A stretch of DNA of 64,000 nucleotides from Hallerella sp963656065 (GTDB lineage Bacteria > Fibrobacterota > Fibrobacteria > Fibrobacterales > Fibrobacteraceae). Under the pieces are notes generated by a model, which worked only from the letters and a program-made list of their open reading frames with translations, was not told the DNA's origin and did no database searches. Made by a program: the position numbers and the translations under genes. The stretch covers positions 72,325 to 136,324 of the forward strand of contig CAVKGV010000007.1 of assembly GCA_963656065.1 (NCBI GenBank), in the 5' to 3' direction. Shown here in pieces: positions 18,067-26,117 of the stretch (its first letter is position 1; the number at the start of each line of letters is the position of its first letter).

Positions 18067-18285
18067 TTACTTCTTGGCGGTCTTTTTCTTCTGCTCCGCT
18101 TCGGCGGTCAGATCTTCGGCATCTTCCTTGACTTCCTCGACGAACTGGGTCGCGTCGCTCTTGAGCTTTAGCCCGGCGCTCATCACGCGTGCGCAGCTTT
18201 TACGGAAACAGGCTGTTTTGAAAACCTGGACGGCTGCGATTCCTGCGACGGCGCCGATTAAAAACATTTTCATGTTGCTTTTCAT
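18067..18285 (-). CDS. Small membrane protein, DUF6110-like, ATPase partner
   Basis: 72 residues: one N-terminal hydrophobic helix (GAVAGIAAVQVF), two cysteines just after it (CFRKSC), then a charged Lys/Glu/Ala tail ending in Lys-rich sequence. This matches the DUF6110 type of small protein commonly found directly before HMA_2-type P1B ATPases. Start ATG 18285 follows gaggtaatct. A promoter is visible upstream on the minus strand: ttgcca, 16 bases, tatagg. It is probably translated with the ATPase and may be an assembly or targeting partner, as the small membrane protein is in ferrosome loci; that is inference. Confidence 0.7.
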   Translation of the reverse strand: MKSNMKMFLIGAVAGIAAVQVFKTACFRKSCARVMSAGLKLKSDATQFVEEVKEDAEDLTAEAEQKKKTAKK

Positions 18286-18394
18286 AGATTACCTCGTTGT
18301 GTTGAAACGATTTCTTTTGGAAATCCCTATAAAACTATAAATTTTCCTGGCAAAAGGCGGTTTGTTAGACGTGTCTTCCCGACTTCCCGTTTTT

Positions 18395-18430
18395 CCAAAA
18401 AGAAGACCGATAAAAACTGCTTTTTACCGG
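18395..18430 (-). terminator. Rho-independent terminator after flavodoxin
   Basis: On the minus strand ccggtaaaaa, a four-base loop and tttttatcgg (18407-18430, one G-T pair) are followed by a T-rich stretch. It separates the flavodoxin transcript from the DUF6110/ATPase operon. Confidence 0.65.
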
Positions 18431-18457
18431 CCTTCCAGGAGACAAATTTAAGGCGGA

Positions 18458-18880
18458 TTAGCTGGCGAGTGCCGCACCCAATTTTTTGCAGTTTTCAAGA
18501 ACTTCGTCGTTCGGGGATTCTTCCGCAATGACGCTTTCCGAGGCTTTAACGGGCTTTCCGTCAAAGCAGTCCGCTTCCCACGATTTCATCCATTCACCGC
18601 CGCCCCAGCCGTAAGAACCGAACAGGGCGACTTTTTTCCCGGCAAGTTTTTCTTTTAGGCTGTTGTACAGCGGGGCAAATTCGGAATCTTCCAGTTCCTC
18701 GGAACCCATTGCCGGGCATCCGAGAGCGAAGGCGTCAAACGAGTCCGCGTCGGCAATGTTAAATTCGCTGCAGGAGAAAAGTTTCGCTTCGGCTCCGGCT
18801 GCTGTCGCTCCGTCGAAAACGCTTTTCGCCATCGTTTCCGTGTTGCCCGTACCGCTCCAATAGATAACGGCTACTTTCAT
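18458..18880 (-). CDS. Flavodoxin
   Basis: A short-chain flavodoxin of 140 residues binding FMN and carrying electrons in the cytoplasm, usually replacing ferredoxin when iron is scarce. The phosphate loop SGTGNTETMA (about residues 9-18) and the flavin contacts GCPAMGSEELED and GSYGWGGGEWM are clear. Two adjacent ATGs exist; the second (18880) has the better distance to aaagga. The promoter upstream is bracketed by two near-identical palindromes, suggesting repression by a metal-responsive factor. A terminator follows the gene. Confidence 0.93.
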   Translation of the reverse strand: MKVAVIYWSGTGNTETMAKSVFDGATAAGAEAKLFSCSEFNIADADSFDAFALGCPAMGSEELEDSEFAPLYNSLKEKLAGKKVALFGSYGWGGGEWMKSWEADCFDGKPVKASESVIAEESPNDEVLENCKKLGAALAS

Positions 18881-18893
18881 CATCGAATCCTTT

Positions 18894-18954
18894 GTTAGTT
18901 TAGACTAATTTTTGTGAACAATATACATTGAAAACGATTGTTAGTCAAGACTAA
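18894..18954 (-). promoter_or_regulatory. Flavodoxin promoter bracketed by two operators
   Basis: Minus-strand promoter TTGACT (18943-18948), 17 bases, TATATT (18920-18925). Operator A at 18940-18954 reads gttagtcaagactaa, a perfect 6-2-6 palindrome (ttagtc aa gactaa) overlapping the -35. Operator B at 18894-18908 reads gttagtttagactaa, differing at two positions, and lies just after the transcript start. The word pattern recalls DtxR/MntR-type metal-repressor boxes. Two sites 46 bp apart around one promoter indicate tight repression. Confidence 0.7.
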
Positions 18955-18998
18955 AAATGAAAATTTTTGCAGTGATCTTTCAAATTAAAACGGAAAGC

Positions 18999-19778
18999 CT
19001 ATCCCAATGCGATGTCGAGAACCATCATCAGGCTGAAACCGATAGCGAAAAATATCGTCCCGATATTGGAATGGGGACCTTCGGCTGTTTCGGGAATCAG
19101 TTCTTCGACGACGACGTAGATCATGGCGCCGGCGGCAAAGCTCAAAAGATAGGGCATGACGGGCGTGATGAACGAGGCCGCTAAAATTGTCAGCGCCCCG
19201 CCGACAGGTTCGACGATTCCTGAGAGAATCCCGCAAAAGAACGCTTTACGGGAACGAAAACCGGCGGCTTTGAGCGGCATGGAGATGATGGCGCCTTCGG
19301 GAATGTTCTGGATGGCGATTCCGATGGAAAGCGCGAGCGCGCCCGCCAAGGTAATTGTCGAATTTCCGCTGAGAATCCCTCCAAAGACCGCTCCGACGGC
19401 CATCCCTTCGGGAATGTTGTGCAGCGTGACGGCGAGGAGAAGCATTGTCGTGCGCTGCAAGTGCGAACGGGGACCTTCCGGTTCCTTGGCGTGTTGATGC
19501 AGGTGCGGGATGAGATGATCGAGGGCGAGCAGGAATAAAATCCCTATCCAGAATCCGACAACCGCCGGGACAAAGGCTAATCGTCCCATTTCCTCGGACT
19601 GCTCGAGCGCGGGAATGAGAAGGCTCCAGATGGACGCTGCGACCATGACGCCGCCGGCAAATCCGGTAAGCATCCTTTCGACAGAACGCTTTAGCTTGTT
19701 TCTCAGGAAGAATACAAAAGCCGCTCCGATGGCGGTTCCGAAAAACGGAATGAAAAGTCCGGACAGGAGGATTTCCAT
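18999..19778 (-). CDS. ZIP family divalent metal transporter
   Basis: A 259-residue inner-membrane protein with about eight hydrophobic helices. The ZIP signature is clear: LHNIPEGMAVG in the fourth helix and QNIPEGAIISM in the fifth, which form the metal site, and a histidine loop HLHQHAKEP between helices three and four. It imports Zn, Fe or related divalent ions. It follows the NicO-like gene by 32 bases on the same strand and is probably the last gene of the DUF1007-NicO-ZIP transcript, giving a three-gene metal uptake/efflux unit. Confidence 0.92.
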   Translation of the reverse strand: MEILLSGLFIPFFGTAIGAAFVFFLRNKLKRSVERMLTGFAGGVMVAASIWSLLIPALEQSEEMGRLAFVPAVVGFWIGILFLLALDHLIPHLHQHAKEPEGPRSHLQRTTMLLLAVTLHNIPEGMAVGAVFGGILSGNSTITLAGALALSIGIAIQNIPEGAIISMPLKAAGFRSRKAFFCGILSGIVEPVGGALTILAASFITPVMPYLLSFAAGAMIYVVVEELIPETAEGPHSNIGTIFFAIGFSLMMVLDIALG

Positions 19779-19810
19779 GATACCAATCTAACAAAATGGT
19801 GGAAAAGATC

Positions 19811-20800
19811 TCATCGCACGTTCAGAATCAGAAAAATCCCGAGCAAGGAAATGCAGACTCCGCACAAGAGGGAAATTCCCGTGTTGATATAGGTCGCGTA
19901 TCGCTGCAATTTGTTCACGTGGGTAAGGCTTCCGTCGATTCCGCGGCGGATAAAAATGGCGGCGATGCCGAAAGCCGTGTTGGTGACGGCCATACCGATT
20001 CCGATGGCGACCGCTCCGCAGAGGGCAAGGCCCGGCAGATCGTTCAAAAGGCAGAAGAAGACTACCAGGGCGACCGCTGGGCAGGGGACAATTCCCGTGA
20101 TGAAGGCTAACCAAAGAAGTTCTTTCCAACTGGCCGCCTTTGCGCTTTTGCCGTCCGCATGCCCCTTGACTGTTTCCCGAATGGAAATGGCGATGAGAAG
20201 AATTCCCGTGAGGATTATCAGCGCGTAACTCGCCTTTTCGATGTTGATACGGCTCGCTTCGAAAATGGGAAAGAGCGTCGCCTTGGCAATTCCATACAGG
20301 GCGAACAGCAGGACGACGGCGGATAGCGTGTGGATGACCGTGATGGAAGTTCCTAGCCCCACGCCTTGCAACATCTTTCCCTTGCGGGCGATGAAATAGC
20401 TGGCGACGATTGTCTTGCCGTGCCCCGGTCCGATGGCGTGAATCAACCCGTAGATGAAACAGACGAGGATGAAAAGACAGATGCTGTTGGACTGTCCGTT
20501 TTTCAGATTGTAAGCCTGGACGGAAATTTTTTCCCGGAGCGTTTTTTGCGAGGAAACAAGCCATTCCCACATGGCGTCGGAACCGATGAAGAAATAGCTG
20601 GAAGTCGTCTTGATGTCGTCCGCCTTGACCGTCGGAACTTTGACTGCACTGGAATCCTTGACGCTTTCCGTTTTGACTGCCGCACTTTTTTTGAATTCGA
20701 ATTTTTTTTGGCTGACGTCTGCAAAGGATAGGCTACATGTGCAGAATAAACAGGCGAAGAATATCGGCAAAAACCTATTCAGCTTTTTTAAATCGAACAT
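19811..20800 (-). CDS. NicO-family nickel/cobalt transporter-like membrane protein
   Basis: A 329-residue protein: signal-like N-terminus, a periplasmic Lys/Ser/Val-rich stretch (about residues 25-75), then about six membrane helices. HAIGPGHGK in the first helix and GIVPCPAVA in a later one are the NicO signatures. These proteins export or import Ni/Co and commonly pair with a DUF1007 periplasmic protein, which is the gene just upstream; the two coding regions overlap by 26 bases, so they are translationally coupled. The metal is not determinable from sequence. Confidence 0.85.
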   Translation of the reverse strand: MFDLKKLNRFLPIFFACLFCTCSLSFADVSQKKFEFKKSAAVKTESVKDSSAVKVPTVKADDIKTTSSYFFIGSDAMWEWLVSSQKTLREKISVQAYNLKNGQSNSICLFILVCFIYGLIHAIGPGHGKTIVASYFIARKGKMLQGVGLGTSITVIHTLSAVVLLFALYGIAKATLFPIFEASRINIEKASYALIILTGILLIAISIRETVKGHADGKSAKAASWKELLWLAFITGIVPCPAVALVVFFCLLNDLPGLALCGAVAIGIGMAVTNTAFGIAAIFIRRGIDGSLTHVNKLQRYATYINTGISLLCGVCISLLGIFLILNVR

Positions 20801-21368
20801 AAAGCCCCTTTACCGAATTTGAAAAATTCTTGAATTGAGTCAGGTCGGAAAGCGAATCGACGAAGTATTCCACGTCGATTGAATCCGGAGCCTTGATCTT
20901 GCTTTGTTCCATGTCCGTGGTAATCAGAATGTAATTCGTCGGATCGGTGACGGCAATGACTAACATCATATAATCGGCAGAAAGAGCGGGAATATCGAAC
21001 GCGTTTAAAAATTCAACGATGAGCTGTCCCTCTTTGCTGATGGAAACCTTGAGGTCTCTTGCTTCGTGCGGCGGGAAAAATTGGGAGCCGTCTCCGATGT
21101 AGTTGAACCGGCTGAACTCCTTGGCCGCTTCGACGACCTGTTCGCGGTAAAGTGAAAGTTCGTCCGTTTCGAAAATTCCGTTCTGGTTCTTGTCTCCGGC
21201 GGCGATCATCGCCTGGCTGTAGATAAGATCGAAAACCCATTTGTTCTGGACTCCGACGAATCCTTTTTCGTCAAATGTCAGATCGATCGTCGCATCGATA
21301 AAGACGTGCGGATGTGCCGCGACAAGTCCTGCAAAAAGGCAGATGTAACCAAGGATTTTTTTCTTCAC
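20775..21368 (-). CDS. DUF1007 family exported protein
   Basis: A 197-residue protein with a signal peptide followed by AHPHVFIDA, the family hallmark: a histidine pair at the mature N-terminus, probably metal-binding. An EF-hand-like loop DKNQNGIFETDE lies near residue 60. The family accompanies NicO transporters and is thought to deliver metal in the periplasm. The start is GTG at 21368; TATATT lies six bases upstream, so the mRNA may be leaderless. First gene of the DUF1007-NicO-ZIP set. Confidence 0.85.
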   Translation of the reverse strand: MKKKILGYICLFAGLVAAHPHVFIDATIDLTFDEKGFVGVQNKWVFDLIYSQAMIAAGDKNQNGIFETDELSLYREQVVEAAKEFSRFNYIGDGSQFFPPHEARDLKVSISKEGQLIVEFLNAFDIPALSADYMMLVIAVTDPTNYILITTDMEQSKIKAPDSIDVEYFVDSLSDLTQFKNFSNSVKGLYVRFKKAE

Positions 21369-21413
21369 AAACTAAATATATCTTAAAAACAAAAACCGGC
21401 ATCGCAGTCTATC

Positions 21414-22760
21414 TTACTTTTCGACAACTTTTCCCGAGATTTCGCGGAAACCGTTCCCTTGGAAAGGATCGTTTTTTCCGAGTTCCAAATGGTAGAACAT
21501 CTGTTCTACGAGAATTTCCGTGTTGAAATCAAAGGAATCTACCCGGAGCAGGTAGCTTTCGATTGTATTGTCGAAAGCGACCAGGTAGGGAATCTTTCCG
21601 ATTGCGCCTTCTTCTTCTAGCTCACGCAAGAGTCCGGCGATTTCGTCATTTGCGGGAATCCACACGCTTTCATCGCCAATGGTTTGGATAATCTTTTTCA
21701 AGATTTTTTTCTCGCCGCGCTTTGCGCGTAATTCAACGCTGAACTTGGGACCGTTATTGCTTGCTATCTTTCGAAAATCCCAGGGGCTGGCGAAGTCGGA
21801 ATCGGTAAAGGCGTGAATTTCCAGTCCGCTTTCCCTAAGGCCTTGTAATCTGTCTCTAGACCAGGAGCTCGCATGATAGGGGGAAATATAGGCGGCTTTT
21901 GAAAAGCCTTTTTTCAAAAGAAACCGTCCCAAAAATATGCCCGGTTTTTTCCCGAAAGTCGAATTGAAAAACGCCCAATTTTCACGGTTTAGAAAAGTCT
22001 TGGATAGCGAACCGAGCGGATGTTCCCACCAAACTGAAATCGGGACGGAAACCGTCTTGAGTTTTGAAAGGATTCGTTGCGGATTCCCCATGAGCATCGT
22101 AGAAAGAATGATGCCGATGATCTTCGGATAATCCGCTAGTTCTTTGACATTTCCATTCCGGTCGATAAATTTTTCAGAGGATTCGTCGAATCCCAACAAT
22201 CTTAACTTGAAACGTTTTTTTGCGCCGGTCTGGTAGGCAAACCGGATGAAATCCATTTCGCGTTCGCTGGCGGGAGAAAATTCGCCCCACGACGATGAGC
22301 GTGTAACGAGCAAAATCTCGGATTCCTTCGAGCGTTCTTTTTGTTTCGGGAAAAAATATCTGCCTGTCCCTTCGCGTGTAAGGAGACCTTCCTTTAATTT
22401 GCCTTGTAAAAATTGGCGCATCCGAAAAGTCGATACGCGATAGCGGGAAGAAAGTTCTTTTTGCGAGGGAAGCGGATCTTGAAAAGAAAAGATTCCTGCC
22501 CGGATATCCGACTGGAATTTTTCCGAGAGCGAACCGTTCCGTGTATTTTGTAGGGACAAGGCTTTGTTGGTTGAAGCTCCCCAGAAGCATCCCTTTCCGG
22601 GAATCGTATGGATGATTCGATGTTTCGAAAGTTCGTGCAAGGCGCGCTGGACGGTAGCCGAAGCCGCGTTCAGGGATTTCATCAGCGTTCTTACCGAGGG
22701 AAGCCTGTCTCCGTCGGCATGGACGCTTTGCAGGAGCGCCTTGACGATTTCGTCTTTCAT
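21414..22760 (-). CDS. Transcription regulator: two tandem GntR-type winged helices + LacI-like sensor
   Basis: A 448-residue protein. About residues 1-60 form a GntR winged helix (RLPSVRTLMKSLNAASATVQRAL). About residues 80-140 repeat the same fold (PLPSQKELSSRYRVSTFRMRQFL). The rest (about 155-440) resembles a LacI/periplasmic-binding sensor domain, expected to bind a sugar. Its ATG overlaps the stop of the GH16 glucanase (ATGA, 22757-22760), so enzyme and regulator are one operon, consistent with local control by glucan breakdown products. Two DNA-binding domains in one chain are unusual and match the direct repeat upstream of the operon. Confidence 0.82.
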   Translation of the reverse strand: MKDEIVKALLQSVHADGDRLPSVRTLMKSLNAASATVQRALHELSKHRIIHTIPGKGCFWGASTNKALSLQNTRNGSLSEKFQSDIRAGIFSFQDPLPSQKELSSRYRVSTFRMRQFLQGKLKEGLLTREGTGRYFFPKQKERSKESEILLVTRSSSWGEFSPASEREMDFIRFAYQTGAKKRFKLRLLGFDESSEKFIDRNGNVKELADYPKIIGIILSTMLMGNPQRILSKLKTVSVPISVWWEHPLGSLSKTFLNRENWAFFNSTFGKKPGIFLGRFLLKKGFSKAAYISPYHASSWSRDRLQGLRESGLEIHAFTDSDFASPWDFRKIASNNGPKFSVELRAKRGEKKILKKIIQTIGDESVWIPANDEIAGLLRELEEEGAIGKIPYLVAFDNTIESYLLRVDSFDFNTEILVEQMFYHLELGKNDPFQGNGFREISGKVVEK

Positions 22761-23668
22761 TTTTCTTTCAGTCCTTTGTAGCGACCGATCAGGTCAAAGG
22801 TTTTAAGAGCTTCCGGGTGTGATATGGCGGAATGGATGGATGAATTTTTGCGGATAGCTGTCGGGTCATCCTTGGGAACGTTTCCTTGGAAGCCTTCTTC
22901 TCCGGCCTTGGTGATGCTCAAGACCAGATGTCCATCCAAAACGGTGACGTTTTCCGGGCTCATCGTGACGCGGTTTCCGTCAAAAGTCCAGTCTCCGGTA
23001 GCCCAGCGGTTGTCGTCGAATGCATCGAAATCGTCCGTCCAGGCGAGCGTAAAGTCGGATCCGTTTTCTCCGGCGCCGGGCGTGTAAGTGTAAACTTTCA
23101 CCCAGTCGATAAATTGGTGGACGGGCAGAATCGATTCGTCAAAGGCTCCGACCCAGGCTTCGCTTTCCGAAGACCACAGATTGAAACGCAATCCCTGCTC
23201 GCGGATGAGAGCCGCAACCTGTCCCTTGGTATCGTTGGAATCGGTCATCGTCTTTCGTACGACTACTCCATCGATGATCCAGGAAACGTATGTCGGAGTC
23301 CATTCCATGCCGTATGTATGGTATCCTTGGTTGGCTGCGGGAGAAAGGGCGTGGTGCTTTTCGCTTGTCTTTTTCTTTTCGGCAGTTCCCGTGATGATAT
23401 TCGATTGGAAACTTTCCGGCTTCTTGCCGAGAATTTCGATATCGACTTCGACCCAGGGCTCTTCGCCGCCCATATAGGAATCGTTGTGGTAGAGAAACAT
23501 GGAACTGACAAGTCCCGAACCCGCTGCCATCAGCATCCGGGCTTCGTATTTTCCATACATCTGGGTATCGCGGGTGTAAAGTTCCGCACCCGAATAATCT
23601 TTGTCTTGCGCCATGAGCGTTGATGAAAGAATGCCGACGGTGAACATTAGAACCTTTTGAATTTTCAT
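22757..23668 (-). CDS. Secreted GH16 beta-1,3-1,4-glucanase (lichenase), circularly permuted type
   Basis: A 303-residue secreted enzyme that cleaves mixed-linkage beta-glucan. After a signal peptide (about residues 1-21) the sequence starts directly with DYSGAELYT and reaches the catalytic motif PWVEVDIEILG (Glu74, Asp76, Glu78) early, while the DFTLAWTDDFDAFDDNRW segment, which opens ordinary GH16 lichenases, comes near residue 200. That is the circular permutation known from Fibrobacter succinogenes lichenase. It lacks that enzyme's C-terminal Pro-Ser repeats and basic tail. Start 23668 is chosen for gaggatattcct and the signal peptide; an in-frame ATG 27 bases earlier is unlikely. Confidence 0.92.
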   Translation of the reverse strand: MKIQKVLMFTVGILSSTLMAQDKDYSGAELYTRDTQMYGKYEARMLMAAGSGLVSSMFLYHNDSYMGGEEPWVEVDIEILGKKPESFQSNIITGTAEKKKTSEKHHALSPAANQGYHTYGMEWTPTYVSWIIDGVVVRKTMTDSNDTKGQVAALIREQGLRFNLWSSESEAWVGAFDESILPVHQFIDWVKVYTYTPGAGENGSDFTLAWTDDFDAFDDNRWATGDWTFDGNRVTMSPENVTVLDGHLVLSITKAGEEGFQGNVPKDDPTAIRKNSSIHSAISHPEALKTFDLIGRYKGLKEK

Positions 23669-23731
23669 AGGAATATCCTCGTTTGGGGTCATCAAAAAGA
23701 TAGGTTCGTATTGAAAGGAATCCTAATGTTT

Positions 23732-23768
23732 CTATTTTAAAATAGATAATTCTGTATCAAGTGTATCA
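23732..23768 (-). promoter_or_regulatory. Candidate operator for the glucanase operon
   Basis: A perfect 14-bp palindrome ctattttaaaatag (23732-23745) and, next to it, two identical heptamers tgtatca (23753-23759 and 23762-23768) as a direct repeat with 9-bp period. They lie 64-100 bases upstream of the GH16 start. A direct repeat is the layout expected for a regulator carrying two tandem DNA-binding domains. Confidence 0.5.
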
Positions 23769-23799
23769 GTTGTTCGAAAAATCCGATAGAATTTTTGTA

Positions 23800-24199
23800 C
23801 AATGTCATTCCTCACTCCACTCTCGGTTCTAACTCAGCGTGGCCATGGGGGTGGTTGCAAGGAAGGGGGACCTTGGCCTTTCGCAACTCGGAAAGGTCCT
23901 TCTACCTTGCCCCCCGCCGGGCAGGCGCATCCCCGCCGCTAGGCGGAAAAGGGTCGCTTCGCAGCAAAAATATCTCCACTCTCAGCTCTAAGCTCTGACT
24001 GGATCCTATCGCTCCGCGCAGCTACGCTCCAGGATGATCGCTAGAAGAAAAAGTTCGCTAAAACGCAATTCAACTCTCCACTCTTCACACTCCACAGTCA
24101 TTCTGGAACGACCGAAGGGAGTGATAGAATCAGCTCTAAGCTCTGACTTGGATCCTATCGGTCGCGCTGCTTCCTCCAGGATGACAGAAGAGCGTTCAT
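23800..24199. repeat. Intergenic repeat cluster
   Basis: About 400 bases with no credible gene. Two partial direct copies of one repeat are present: 23980-24046 and 24129-24197, both with agctctaagctctgact, then ggatcctatcg, then ctccaggatga. The second is the inverted counterpart of bases 1-75. Between them is a related word, cattctggaacgaccgaaggg (24099-24119 in part). Bases 23866-23913 form a G/C-rich hairpin (ggacct.. aggtcc with inner cctttc/gaaagg). Confidence 0.6.
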
Positions 24200-24211
24200 G
24201 TCCATCGTCAT

Positions 24212-24241
24212 AAAAAAAGCAAGTCCTTTTTGAACTTGCTT
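24212..24241 (-). terminator. Rho-independent terminator of serS
   Basis: On the minus strand aagcaagt, loop, acttgctt, then seven T residues. It lies 29 bases after the serS stop codon. Confidence 0.9.
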
Positions 24242-24269
24242 CTTGAAATTTCGAATGAAAATTCGGGAA

Positions 24270-25556
24270 CTAGTTTTTGGGTTCGATGACTTCGAGACCG
24301 CCCATATACGGACGGAGAACTTCCGGGATGACAAGCGAACCGTCTTTCTGCTGGTAGTTGTCGCAGATGCCGACCATGACGCGCGGCGTGGCAAGGCCCG
24401 ATCCGTTGAGCGTGTGGACAAAGACGTTCTTGCCGCCGATTTTTGTCTTGATGTTTGCGCGGCGCGCCTGGAAATCTTCAAAGTTTGAACAGGAGCTGAC
24501 TTCGAGCCATTTCTGTTCGACAGGAGCCCAAACTTCCAGGTCGTAGCACTTGGCCGCTCCGAATCCCAGATCGCCCTTGCAGAGGTTCAGGCGGTGGAAT
24601 GGCAGCTTCAATTTTTCAAGCAGCTTTTCGCCAAAGCAAGTAAGCTCTTCGTGCATCTCGTAGCTGTTGTTCGGGCGGGAGAAGAAGACCATTTCCACTT
24701 TGTTGAACTGGTGCAAACGGAGGAGTCCGCGCGTGTCCTTGCCATAGGAACCGGCTTCACGGCGGAAGCAGGCGGAATAGGCGCAAATCCGTTTGGGAAG
24801 TTCGCTTTCCGGGATGACTTCGTTTGCGTACAAATTCGTCAGCGGAACTTCGGCGGTCGGGATGAGGAACAGGTCGTCGTCCTTGTCGCAGCGATACATG
24901 TCTTCTTCGAACTTCGGGAGCTGACCCGTGCCGCGCATCGTGTTGCGGGTGACTAGATACGGCGGCGTAATTTCTTCGAAGCCGTTGGCGCGATGTTCGT
25001 CGAGGAACCATTGGATGAGGGCGCGTTCAAGGCGGGATCCGAGTCCGCGATAGACGGGGAATCCGTTGCCGGAAATTTTTGCCCCGCGTTCAAAATCGAA
25101 AATGCCGAGCCTTTCGCCGAGTGTCTTGTGATCGACCGGGGTGAAGTCGCGATTCTTGGAGTAATAGTCGAACGGCAGCGGACCTTCCTTTTCGACGACG
25201 TTTTCGCTGGAATCCTTGCCTTCCGGAGCTTTCGGCGCGATATTTGGGACATGCATCAGCATTTCGGTCTGCTTGAATTCCAGGTCCTTCAGCTTCTTGT
25301 CCAGTTCGTCGATCTTGTCGCCGAGTGCGCGCATTTCCTTGACCGCTTCGTCGGCGTTTTCGCCTTTCTTTTTCAGCTCGCCGATACGCTTGGATTCCGC
25401 ATTGCGTTCGCTTTTCAGCTTTTCCACTTCGGAAAGGAGCGGACGGCGCACTTCGTCGATGGCGAGAATGTCTTTTAGGCTGACCGTCGTGTATTTCTTT
25501 TCTGTTTCGGCAATGAAGTATTCCGGGTTTTCGCGGATTTTACGTATATCGAGCAT
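24270..25556 (-). CDS. serS: Seryl-tRNA synthetase
   Basis: Charges tRNA-Ser with serine. The 428-residue length is normal. About residues 30-110 are the N-terminal antiparallel coiled-coil arm that grips the tRNA. Class II motifs are present: the motif 2 region FRREAGSYGKDTRGLLRLHQF, and the motif 3 region LNGSGLATPR. It starts with MLDIRKIRENPEYF, the usual family opening. It stands alone, divergent from the LptE-like gene, with a clear terminator. Confidence 0.98.
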   Translation of the reverse strand: MLDIRKIRENPEYFIAETEKKYTTVSLKDILAIDEVRRPLLSEVEKLKSERNAESKRIGELKKKGENADEAVKEMRALGDKIDELDKKLKDLEFKQTEMLMHVPNIAPKAPEGKDSSENVVEKEGPLPFDYYSKNRDFTPVDHKTLGERLGIFDFERGAKISGNGFPVYRGLGSRLERALIQWFLDEHRANGFEEITPPYLVTRNTMRGTGQLPKFEEDMYRCDKDDDLFLIPTAEVPLTNLYANEVIPESELPKRICAYSACFRREAGSYGKDTRGLLRLHQFNKVEMVFFSRPNNSYEMHEELTCFGEKLLEKLKLPFHRLNLCKGDLGFGAAKCYDLEVWAPVEQKWLEVSSCSNFEDFQARRANIKTKIGGKNVFVHTLNGSGLATPRVMVGICDNYQQKDGSLVIPEVLRPYMGGLEVIEPKN

Positions 25557-25619
25557 GAGAAGCCTCGTTAAAGTTTTGATTCCTTTATAATCTAGCTTTT
25601 AGAATTTATTTTTTGGAAT

Positions 25620-26117
25620 ATGAATCATCTAAAAATGCTTTTTTTCTTGGTGGTTTCCGCAATTTGCCTTGCCGGCTGCTACAGCTTTACGGCGAGTACG
25701 CTTCCCAGCCATATTCGGACGGTGCAGATTCACGAAGTCGATAACAAGACGCTCGATCCGGTACTCGGAAATACGCTCCGGGACAGCGTCGTGAACCTTT
25801 TCCGGAAAAATGCGGGCGGGGTCCGTTTGGTAAACGAAGAAGCCGATGCGGATTTTGAAATGACGCTTTTGAGCTATACGAACAAGCCCGAAAACTATAC
25901 ACGCGGTTCCGAGGTGGAAACTTACCGCGTAACGATCCGGGTCAATGTCCGCTTCTACGACAATGTCGCCGAGAAGATGATTTACAAGGGCGAAAATCTT
26001 TCCGCGGACGGAACATACGATGTCCTCCAGAACGAAACAGAAGATCGCCACGGCCAGGCGCGCGCCATCCAGAAATTGCAGGACTTGATCGTTGCGAACG
26101 CTCTTGCGAAATGGTGA
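25620..26117 (+). CDS. lptE: LptE-like LPS-assembly lipoprotein
   Basis: A 165-residue lipoprotein: signal peptide with lipobox LAGC (Cys near residue 20) followed by YSFTASTLPSHIRTVQI, close to the opening of LptE in Bacteroidota-type bacteria. LptE plugs the LptD barrel in the outer membrane and helps place lipopolysaccharide at the surface. The remaining beta-rich sequence and length fit. lptD is not in the window, so the call rests on sequence character alone. A TATAAT lies about 30 bases before the start. Confidence 0.75.
   Translation: MNHLKMLFFLVVSAICLAGCYSFTASTLPSHIRTVQIHEVDNKTLDPVLGNTLRDSVVNLFRKNAGGVRLVNEEADADFEMTLLSYTNKPENYTRGSEVETYRVTIRVNVRFYDNVAEKMIYKGENLSADGTYDVLQNETEDRHGQARAIQKLQDLIVANALAKW

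Noticed and set aside
23795..23998. 67-residue frame in the repeat region
   Set aside because: Entirely made of the repeat and a hairpin; no ribosome site.
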